NCBI GenBank assembly: GCA_040757355.1
Contig: JBFLWY010000021.1
Coordinates: forward strand, 1 to 50,595
Origin: DTYU01 sp040757355
Lineage (GTDB): Bacteria; Bacillota; Desulfotomaculia; Desulfotomaculales; Ammonificaceae
DNA: 50,595 nucleotides
Reading direction: 5' to 3'
Positions within the stretch are counted from its first letter, which is position 1; every line of letters begins with the position of its first letter. Under the pieces are notes generated by a model. It did no database searches. It was not told the origin of the DNA and saw only the letters and a list, made by a program, of their open reading frames with translations. The translations under genes were made by a program, and so were the position numbers. This document shows positions 29,611-36,638 of the stretch, in pieces.

Positions 29611-29804
29611 CCCAGCACTCAACTCTGTGTACCCGACACTCAACTCTGTGTGTAACCTGTGCTCAAGCAACCCAGCACTCAGCATTATCATTGCGCTTTG
29701 AAAAGATATCATTTCCTTTAGGCTATTGAAGGTTTCTCCTTCGAAGCTCAAAAACTGCTCTGAGTGCTGGGCTCGTATTATTTCGCGTTGAGTTGAGTGC
29801 TGGG
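29611..29804. repeat. Nested palindromic repeats R4
   Basis: An outer pair CCCAGCACTCAACTC (29611) and GAGTTGAGTGCTGGG (ending 29804) encloses a full inner unit at 29671-29771 with CCCAGCACTCAG/CTGAGTGCTGGG ends. CCCGACACTCAACTCTGTGT at 29632 is a third partial copy of the outer left arm. One element seems to have inserted into or grown inside another. Confidence 0.8.
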
Positions 29805-29900
29805 TGAGGACCCGGACCCAGCCGGCTGACGAAGCTATGCGAAGCTTATCGCCACGCCTTGCGAGAGAAGGACTATTTTTAGAAGAGAAATGTAAAAGTG

Positions 29901-29909
29901 TGGTATACT
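29901..29909 (+). promoter_or_regulatory. Extended -10 promoter of the 18-residue-repeat protein
   Basis: TGGTATACT provides an extended -10; no convincing -35 is seen. The GTG start is 35 bases downstream behind GGGAGGGG. Confidence 0.45.
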
Positions 29910-29943
29910 TAGCTTAGAAAAGTTGGCGCGGGAGGGGACGACG

Positions 29944-30561
29944 GTGCTCGAAAGATTGAAAAAGCTGATCCGGGAAGGGATCGATACGGCTTCACGTACC
30001 CGGGAAAAGGCCGAGCAGTTGGTGAAGGAGCTTGCCGAAAAAGGGCACATAACCAAGGAAAAGGCCGAGCAGTTACTGAAAGAGATTGCTGAGAAGGGGC
30101 ATATAACCAAGGAAAAGGCGGAACAATTGGTAGAGGAGCTTACCGAAAAGGGACACGTGACCAGAGAAAAGGCCGAGCACTTGGTGGAGGAGCTTGCCGA
30201 GAAGGGTCACATAACAAAGGAGAAGGTCGAGCAGTTTATAAAAGAGCTTGTTGAAAAGGGAGTTATTACCAGGGAGAAGGCAGAACAGTTGGTGAAAGAG
30301 CTATGTGAAAGAGGGCAGATTACCAAAGACGAGGCGCGCTCCTTTATCAAAGGGCTTATCGAAAAAGGGCAAAAAGAGGGCGAAGCGATTCAAAAAGTAC
30401 TGAAGGAAGAATTTGTTGAGCTGCGTGAGAAGTGGGGTCTGGTGACGAAAAAGGATTTTGCCGACGTGCTGAAACGGCTGGAGGCATTGGAAGAGAAGGT
30501 TTTCGGTAAGGGGCCGGAAACCGGGACCGGAACAGCGGAAGAAGATAATAAGGGTGAGTAG
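29944..30561 (+). CDS. Phasin-like protein made of 18-residue helical repeats
   Basis: A 205-residue, highly charged protein. GTG 29944 lies six bases after GGGAGGGG; the frame is open to 29923. From residue ~20 there are six to seven tandem copies of an 18-residue unit close to KAEQLVKELAEKGHITKE, the last ones degenerating. The first segment (LERLKKLIREGIDTASRTRE) and the C-terminal coiled-coil (KKDFADVLKRLEALEEKV) resemble the phasin-like proteins of Firmicutes, in which one or two such helices occur. Here the middle has expanded. It may coat a surface or granule, or act as a rod. Monocistronic, with its own terminator. Confidence 0.8.
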   Translation: MLERLKKLIREGIDTASRTREKAEQLVKELAEKGHITKEKAEQLLKEIAEKGHITKEKAEQLVEELTEKGHVTREKAEHLVEELAEKGHITKEKVEQFIKELVEKGVITREKAEQLVKELCERGQITKDEARSFIKGLIEKGQKEGEAIQKVLKEEFVELREKWGLVTKKDFADVLKRLEALEEKVFGKGPETGTGTAEEDNKGE

Positions 30562-30589
30562 CCGTCGTGGTCCAGGATGGCTTTGCGCA

Positions 30590-30618
30590 ACAACCGCCCG
30601 TGAGGGCGGTTGTCTTTT
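30590..30618 (+). terminator. Intrinsic terminator
   Basis: ACAACCGCCC and GGGCGGTTGT form a perfect 10-bp stem with a GTGA loop, followed by CTTTTCT. It ends the 29944-30561 transcript. Confidence 0.85.
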
Positions 30619-30802
30619 CTCAGCCTAAAGGACCCGACGAAGCATGACGGCCTTATCTGGAAGAGCCTGCGCGGCGCGATTTGGATATAGGGCGACTTGA
30701 GGGTCGCTTCCTCATGTTTTACGGATTTATATGGCCTCTAAACCGGTGAGTTCGTTTTTCGTACGCTTGGAATACTAAATTTGCCCGTTAGCAATTGAGT
30801 TG

Positions 30803-30831
30803 TTTACATTGTTTTCAGGTTAATTTATAAT
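30803..30831 (+). promoter_or_regulatory. Promoter of the CODH/ACS operon
   Basis: TTTACA (30803-30808), 17 bases, TATAAT (30826-30831), 42 bases before the first gene. It is the only strong promoter seen for the following 18 kb of same-direction genes. The 180 bases before it (30619-30802) hold nothing I can recognise. Confidence 0.75.
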
Positions 30832-30873
30832 GCAAATTTAATCCAGGGCAACTGGAAATTAAGGGGTAAGAGA

Positions 30874-31010
30874 TTGAAGGGAATCAAGATCGCCGTTTCG
30901 GGAAAGGGCGGTGCCGGGAAGACCACCCTGGCAGCGGCTCTTATCCGGGCTTATGCTGAGACGCACCGGCGGGTTTACGCGGTAGATGCCGACCCGGACG
31001 CCTCGCTGGC
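30874..31010 (+). CDS. cooC: CooC-type nickel-insertion ATPase, 5' part (cut by gap)
   Basis: The first 45 residues of a MinD/CooC-family ATPase: IKIAVSGKGGAGKTTLAAAL is the deviant Walker A P-loop, and RVYAVDADPDASLA the following switch. CooC helps assemble the nickel C-cluster of CODH. It starts at TTG 30874 behind AAGGGG. A 100-N gap follows and the rest, about 200 residues, is missing. The frame reads across the Ns into another protein only by chance. A second CooC-type gene (acsF) is at 44153-45049. Confidence 0.8.
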
Positions 31011-31110
31011 NNNNNNNNNNNNNNNNNNNNNNNNNNNNNNNNNNNNNNNNNNNNNNNNNNNNNNNNNNNNNNNNNNNNNNNNNNNNNNNNNNNNNNNNNN
31101 NNNNNNNNNN
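31011..31110. other. Assembly gap (100 N)
   Basis: The two sides do not overlap and belong to different genes (cooC before, nuoE-like after). At least ~600 bases of cooC and the nuoE 5' end must be missing, so the real gap is larger than 100 bases and could hold other genes. Confidence 0.95.
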
Positions 31111-31503
31111 GACCTCCAGGAGGAGTTCGGCTACCTGCCTGAAGAAGCGCTGGAGGTCGTCTCAAAGGAACTCGGGGTCTCTCTTGCGGAGGTTTACGGC
31201 GTGGCATCGTTTTACGCGCGGTTTTACTTCTCGCCGCGCGGTAAAAACATCGTCCGCGTTTGTACGGGCACGGCCTGCCACGTCCGGGGGGCGGGGCGGA
31301 TCCTGACGAAGCTGGAGGACGGCCTAGGGTTGAAAAGCGGGGAGACTTCGCCGGATTTGAAGTACACCCTTGAGACGGTGAGCTGTGTGGGGTGTTGCGC
31401 GCTGGCGCCGGTAGTGGTAGTGAACGATAAGACGCAGCGGGTGCTTGACGCCGGCAGGGTTTTGGCCGGGTTAAGGAGGAGTGAGCAAGTTGACCAGGGT
31501 TGA
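31111..31503 (+). CDS. NuoE/HydC-like thioredoxin-fold [2Fe-2S] subunit, 3' part
   Basis: The last 130 residues of a 24-kDa-type subunit. LPEEALEVVSKELGVSLAEVYGVASFYARF is the helical lead, and CTGTAC with CVGCC (plus LAPVVVVND) bind the [2Fe-2S] cluster. It forms a complex with the adjacent NuoF-like flavoprotein, carrying electrons to or from NAD(H). The N-terminus is lost in the gap. Its stop overlaps the nuoF start by 14 bases. Confidence 0.9.
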   Translation, partial: DLQEEFGYLPEEALEVVSKELGVSLAEVYGVASFYARFYFSPRGKNIVRVCTGTACHVRGAGRILTKLEDGLGLKSGETSPDLKYTLETVSCVGCCALAPVVVVNDKTQRVLDAGRVLAGLRRSEQVDQG

Positions 31504-33588
31504 AAGCCGGGTTGAGCTGGAAGTTTTGTCGAAGAATCTTGCTGCGGAGCGTGCGCGGATCAAGAACAAGATAAAGGTTTGCATGGGCACCGGCTGCGTC
31601 GGTGGGGGCGCGGAGGACATCTTTCGTGCCCTTACACTGGAAGTTGAACGCCAGGGAGTTGAGGCGAGGGTAGTACCGGTCGGTTGCCAGGGGTTCTGCC
31701 AGGGGGGGCCGATCGTTTCCCTCGAGCCGCTCGAGTACTTTTTGACCAGGGTCACGGTTTTCGACGTCCCCAAAATAGTGGACATCGGCGTAAAACGCGG
31801 CGGGGAACTGTTGAATCATTTTTACCGCGATCCCGCTACGGGAGCGGTTTACCGCAAGAAAATGGAGATGCCCTTTTACTTTAACCAGACGCGGATAGCG
31901 ATGAAAGACCTGGGCCAGATCAACCCGATGGAAATCGAAGACTACATTGCTGTGGGCGGCTACCTTGCACTCGCCAAGGTCTTGACCGAGATGACCCCCG
32001 AAGAGGTTATTGAGGAAGTGAAGAAATCGGGTCTGCGGGGCCGGGGCGGGGCCGGCTTCCCGGCGGGGAGAAAGTGGGAGTCCGCGCGCCGGTCACCGGG
32101 CGAGAAGAAATACGTCATCTGCAACGGCGACGAGGGCGACCCGGGCGCCTTCATGGACCGGTCAATGATGGAGGGAAACCCGCACTCGGTCCTGGAAGGG
32201 ATGTTGATCTGCGCCTACGCGATAGGCTCGGACGAAGGGTACATCTACGTCCGGGCGGAGTACCCGCTCGCAGTAAAACGTCTCGAGCAGGCGATTGTGC
32301 AGGCGCGCGAGCGGGGGCTTCTCGGCGAGAACATCCTGAACAGCGGGTTCAACTTTGATATTCACGTAAAGAAGGGAGCGGGGGCCTTTATCTGCGGCGA
32401 GTCGACCACGCTGATGATCGCGATCGAGGGCAAGCGGCCGGCGCCGCGGCAGACGCCGCCCCGTTCCGTAGAGCAAGGGTTGTGGGGCATGCCGACCTGC
32501 CTCAACAACGTGGAGACGTTTGCCAACATTCCCGCGATCATCATCAACGGCGGGGACTGGTATGCTCAGTACGGCACCGAGACCTCAAAGGGCACGAAAG
32601 CGTTCTGCATCACCGGGAAGACGTGCAACACCGGCCTGATCGAGGTGCCCATGGGAATGACCCTGCGCGAGGTCGTTTACGATGTCGGCGGCGGTGTTTT
32701 GGAGGACGGGAGGTTTAAGGCTGTGCAGACCGGCGGTCCTTCCGGCGGCTGTATTCCCGATGCGCACATAGACGCGCCAGTCGATTTTGAATCGCTCACG
32801 CGCCTCGGTTCGATGATGGGTTCCGGCGGGATGGTGGTGGTTGACGACAAGACCTGCATGGTGGATTTCGCCCGGTTTTTCCTTTCGTTCACGCAGCGCG
32901 AGTCGTGCGGNNNNNNNNNNNNNNNNNNNNNNNNNNNNNNNNNNNNNNNNNNNNNNNNNNNNNNNNNNNNNNNNNNNNNNNNNNNNNNNNNNNNNNNNNN
33001 NNNNNNNNNNATTTTGAATCGCTCACGCGCCTCGGTTCGATGATGGGTTCCGGCGGGATGGTGGTGGTTGACGACAAGACCTGCATGGTGGATTTCGCCC
33101 GGTTTTTCCTTTCGTTCACGCAGCGCGAGTCGTGCGGCAAGTGCCCGCCGTGCCGGATCGGAACCTACGAAATGCTCCGGATCCTCGACCGGATCGTGGC
33201 TGGCGATGGCCGGGAAGGGGATATCGAGCGCCTGGAGGAGTTGGGGTGGAACATCAAGAAGACCTCGCTGTGCGGTTTGGGGCAGAGTGCGCCTAACCCG
33301 GTGCTCTCGACCATCCGCTACTTCCGGGGGGAATACGAGGCACACATCCGGCAAAAAGCGTGTCCGGCAGGGGCCTGCACGACTTTGGGCGTATACGTTA
33401 TCGGCGAGGACTGCGTCATGTGCGGGCTTTGCAAGCAAAGCTGCGCTTACGGTGCGGTGATCGAAACCAGGGACGGGTACCACATTGAACCCGTGCTCTG
33501 CAAACGGTGCGGGACGTGTCTGGCGGTGTGCCCGACCGGCTGCATCCGGATCGAGCCGGAAGTCCGGGAGGAGGCGGTTGGGGTATGA
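31490..33588 (+). CDS. NuoF/HydB-like NAD- and FMN-binding flavoprotein (interrupted by a false gap)
   Basis: Probable start TTG 31490, ten bases after AAGGAGGA; GTG 31481 touches the SD. Domains: an N-terminal thioredoxin-like [2Fe-2S] domain (CMGTGC, GCQGFC), the 51-kDa FMN/NAD domain (GRGGAGFPAGRKW, NGDEGDPGAFMDR, GAGAFICGESTTL), SLBB, the ESCGKCPPCRIG [4Fe-4S] site, and two C-terminal [4Fe-4S] ferredoxin motifs (CVMCGLCKQSC; CKRCGTCLAVC). This is the architecture of HydB in bifurcating hydrogenases. The 127 bases before the N-run are repeated after it; removing one copy and the Ns gives about 623 continuous residues. It is the NAD(H) site of the complex. Confidence 0.92.
32784..33137. other. 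False scaffold gap with duplicated 127-bp contig ends
   Basis: 32784-32910 and 33011-33137 are identical, separated by 100 N (32911-33010). Both encode the same segment of the NuoF-like protein (FESLTRLGSMMGSGGM to ESCG). The contigs plainly overlap; the scaffold should be joined by deleting 227 bases. An overlap of exactly 127 suggests a de Bruijn k-mer length. Confidence 0.92.
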
Positions 33589-34106
33589 GCGAGGCTGTAT
33601 GCGCGGTCACGAAGGCATACCAGGATTACATGGCATTCACTGAGGAGCAGTTGTGTGGTAAATGTATCCCTTGCATGACTGCTGCTCCTATGATATTGGA
33701 TGTTTTGGAGCGTTTGCGGCGGGGCGAAGCCACGCCGGAAGATATTGACCAGTTGAAAAACGTGTGTGCGGAGGTATTAATAACCGCTTTGTGTAAAAAC
33801 GGGCAGAAAGCGGTGGCAAGTCTAACCCAATCGTTACAAGAGCATCATGAATCTTTCAGACTGCATATAGAGGCAAAACGGTGTCCCGAGCTGTCCTGTC
33901 AGGAGATGCTGCGCTATCAGGTGAATCCTGACCGCTGTACCCAGTGCGACAAATGCCGGGAGGCTTGTCCCGAAGGGGCCATCGTCGGTGATCCATACGT
34001 CCCTTACCGTGCGGACAACCGCCCTTACGAAATAATACAAGAAAAATGCACTCGTTGCGGGGCATGCCTCGGTGTTTGTGCAGACAAGGCCATAGAAGTG
34101 GTTTAA
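33585..34106 (+). CDS. Stand-alone NuoF C-terminal-like iron-sulphur protein
   Basis: A 173-residue protein starting at ATG 33585, overlapping the nuoF stop (ATGA). It repeats the C-terminal half of the preceding protein: LCGKCIPCMTAAPMILDVLERL matches the 51-kDa [4Fe-4S] domain, followed by KRCPELSC and two ferredoxin motifs (CTQCDKCREAC; CTRCGACLGVC). There is no flavin or NAD domain. Codon use is clearly AT-richer than in its neighbours. It probably serves as an extra electron-carrying subunit, made by duplication or acquired. Confidence 0.8.
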   Translation: MSEAVCAVTKAYQDYMAFTEEQLCGKCIPCMTAAPMILDVLERLRRGEATPEDIDQLKNVCAEVLITALCKNGQKAVASLTQSLQEHHESFRLHIEAKRCPELSCQEMLRYQVNPDRCTQCDKCREACPEGAIVGDPYVPYRADNRPYEIIQEKCTRCGACLGVCADKAIEVV

Positions 34107-34124
34107 ATAAAAGGAGGAAGGAAG

Positions 34125-36623
34125 TTGGCCGAATTAGTCACACTAACCATCGACGGCCGGGAAGTGACTGTGCCCAAAGGCACCACCGTCCTTTACGCGG
34201 CGAAAGCGGCGGGAATTCAAATCCCGCACCTCTGTTATTGTTCAGGGCTCAAAGGAACAGGGGCTTGCCGCATCTGTCTTGTCGAGATCGAAAAAGTGAA
34301 AGGTCTGGTGGTCTCCTGCCTACGCAAGGTCGCTCCGGAGATGGTCGTCCGTACAAATACCGACCAGATCAGGGAGGCCAGGCGGTTCATTATAGAGCTT
34401 TTGCTTTCACGCCACCCGGGGCTGTGTTTGAGCTGTGATAAGAGCGGCGATTGCCGGTTACAGCAGTATGCCTATGAACTTGGGATCGAACGTCCTTCCT
34501 TTCCGGTGCGCGATCCCGGGTATGCGGTCGATGAGAGTAATCCTTTCATCGTCCGCAATTACAACCTTTGTATTTTGTGCGGGCGGTGCATCAGGGTGTG
34601 CCGCGTCCAGGGAGCCGATATCCTCGACTTTATGAAACGCGGCATCGAGACGAAGGTCGCCACGGCCCTGGATAAGCCGCTTCAGGAAGCGGGGTGTGAT
34701 TTTTGCGGCAGTTGTGTCGGGGTTTGTCCCACGGGGGCGCTTTTGGAGAAAAGCAGGCGCGGGAAGGGGCGCGAGTGGGAGTTCCAGGCGGTTAAAAGTC
34801 ACTGCGGGTATTGCAGCAGCGCCTGCGAGATGTATTTTAATCTGAAACAGGGAGAAATAGTGAAGGTGACGACGGGAGCGCCGGTGGATTACCTTTGCGT
34901 TCGGGGAAGGTTCGGCTACGGCTACCTAACCAGCGACCGCCGGCTGACGACACCGCTGGTGCGCAAGGAGGGGGAACTGGTGCCGGCAAGCTGGGAAGAG
35001 GCGCTCGAGGTTGCGGCAAGCAGCCTTCGGAAGCTCAGAGACCGGCACGGACCGCAAAGTGTCGGCGGGATCGCCGGAGCTTCGGTTAACAGCGAGACGG
35101 CGTACGCGTTCCAGAAGTTCATCCGGGCCGGGCTGAAAACAAATAACGTGGACACCGGGCTGCGTTTTACCGGGCTTAACCTCCTCAGGGAGTGCGACGC
35201 GATAATCGGCGGGCAGAAGGGTTATGCTTTGTTGGACGACATATCGGACGCAGGCGTGCTTCTGGTTATCGGCGATGTATCACGCCGGGTTCCCGCCGTT
35301 TGGGGAAGGATAAAACGGGCGGCGGACAGGGGAGCGAAAGTTGTCTATTTAGGATTTTACAACGGCCGGCCGGCGCGCGTGGCCAAGGCCTGGTTGCGGG
35401 CGCTTCCCGGCACCGAACACCTGGTGCTGCAGCAACTGGCGGCGGCCGTTCTGAAGCTGACGGGTGACACCCACGTGGAAAAGCTGCAGGTGGGCAAGTT
35501 CGGTACCTTTAAAAAGGGCCTCCGCGCGGCCGCAAGAGCGGCTACGGGGGTGGCAGCGGAGGAAATCACGGCGGCGGCCGAGATTTGGGCTGATAAAAAA
35601 GCTAAGGGTGTCGTGGTCCTGGCGGTTGACGGGGTGACGGAGGAGACAGGACGTGCTGCGCTCAACCTCTGCCTGTTGACGGGAAGAGTAAAAAACGCGG
35701 TATTTTTGGGGCATTCGTCGGTAAACGCCCAGGGCGTCTGGCGGATGGGCGCGGTTACGGAGACGTTCCCCGGATTCCAGGCGGTACCGCGGGCGGCCGG
35801 GAAATTCTCCAGGCTCTGGGGAGCGGAACTGTCGGAGACACCGGGTCTCACGGCCGGTGAGATGCTGGCGGAAAGCTCGCCTGTTAAAGGACTGTATATC
35901 CTCGGCGAGGACCCGGCGGTTTCTTTCCCGGACTGCGGCCGGATCGCCCGGCGCCTTGAGAAATTGGATTTTCTCGTAGTGCAGGACCTGTTCCTGACGG
36001 AGACCGCCGGGATGGCGGACGTGGTTTTACCGTTGTCAGTAGCCGCAGAAACAGGTGGTGCCTTCATAAATGCGGAATGCAAGGTTCGCCAGGCGGGGAA
36101 AGTATTACCGGAGAAAACTTTTAGCGCCGTGCAGGTTATCGGCCAGCTTATGTCGAAACTGAATGGCGGTTTAGGGCCATACAGGCACTTGAGAGACGAA
36201 ATTCTGACAATAATACCGAATTTCGGCGCAAAATCCAGCACCCCATCGCGCTTGGCTTTTCTGCCGGTTGAGGTTGCAGAGCCGGAAGCGGAGCAGGAAG
36301 GTGCTTTGCGTCTGGTTGCTTTTGCGTCCAGGTTCGGTGGCTATAACAATTCCTGGAACTACCATAGCGGTATCCAGGGCCTTTGTCCCTATGGCGGAGA
36401 TTTCGTCGCCGTCTCTCCGGCAGACGCCGACCGCCTTGGTTTAACTGAGGGAGCAGCCGTGACCGTGAGGACGGCACAGGGCCGGATCAATACGTCTTTG
36501 CGCATCGACCCATCGCTTCCAGAGGGAGTTGCCACAATGCCGGCCTATACGGCTAAGACCAATACAGTATTAAAACCCGGAGCACCAAACGAACCTGTAA
36601 CGGCGGAAGTATCAAAGCTTTAA
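34125..36623 (+). CDS. NuoG-like molybdopterin-fold iron-sulphur protein without catalytic Cys/Sec
   Basis: An 832-residue subunit. N-terminal [2Fe-2S] domain (CYCSGLKGTGACRICLVEIE region), His-Cys3 cluster (HPGLCLSCDKSGDC), two [4Fe-4S] motifs (CILCGRCIRVC; CDFCGSCVGVC), then the formate-dehydrogenase-type [4Fe-4S] site (CGYCSSAC) and a molybdopterin-oxidoreductase body. At the position where formate dehydrogenases have Cys or Sec (TNNVDHCARxCHS), this protein reads TNNVDTGLRFTGL, so it should not be a formate dehydrogenase. It is likely an electron-wiring subunit of a NuoEFG-like NAD(H) complex tied to CODH. SD is AAGGAGG; TTG start. Confidence 0.85.
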   Translation: MAELVTLTIDGREVTVPKGTTVLYAAKAAGIQIPHLCYCSGLKGTGACRICLVEIEKVKGLVVSCLRKVAPEMVVRTNTDQIREARRFIIELLLSRHPGLCLSCDKSGDCRLQQYAYELGIERPSFPVRDPGYAVDESNPFIVRNYNLCILCGRCIRVCRVQGADILDFMKRGIETKVATALDKPLQEAGCDFCGSCVGVCPTGALLEKSRRGKGREWEFQAVKSHCGYCSSACEMYFNLKQGEIVKVTTGAPVDYLCVRGRFGYGYLTSDRRLTTPLVRKEGELVPASWEEALEVAASSLRKLRDRHGPQSVGGIAGASVNSETAYAFQKFIRAGLKTNNVDTGLRFTGLNLLRECDAIIGGQKGYALLDDISDAGVLLVIGDVSRRVPAVWGRIKRAADRGAKVVYLGFYNGRPARVAKAWLRALPGTEHLVLQQLAAAVLKLTGDTHVEKLQVGKFGTFKKGLRAAARAATGVAAEEITAAAEIWADKKAKGVVVLAVDGVTEETGRAALNLCLLTGRVKNAVFLGHSSVNAQGVWRMGAVTETFPGFQAVPRAAGKFSRLWGAELSETPGLTAGEMLAESSPVKGLYILGEDPAVSFPDCGRIARRLEKLDFLVVQDLFLTETAGMADVVLPLSVAAETGGAFINAECKVRQAGKVLPEKTFSAVQVIGQLMSKLNGGLGPYRHLRDEILTIIPNFGAKSSTPSRLAFLPVEVAEPEAEQEGALRLVAFASRFGGYNNSWNYHSGIQGLCPYGGDFVAVSPADADRLGLTEGAAVTVRTAQGRINTSLRIDPSLPEGVATMPAYTAKTNTVLKPGAPNEPVTAEVSKL

Positions 36624-36638
36624 GGAGGCAGTCGGTTA

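Noticed and set aside
30874..31503. A single 209-residue protein reading through the N-run
   Set aside because: The N-run is an arbitrary 100 bases; the two sides belong to CooC and NuoE-type proteins, so the frame agreement is chance.
34125..36623. Formate dehydrogenase catalytic subunit
   Set aside because: The position of the Mo/W-binding Cys or Sec is replaced in TNNVDTGLRFTGL, so a NuoG-like role fits better.
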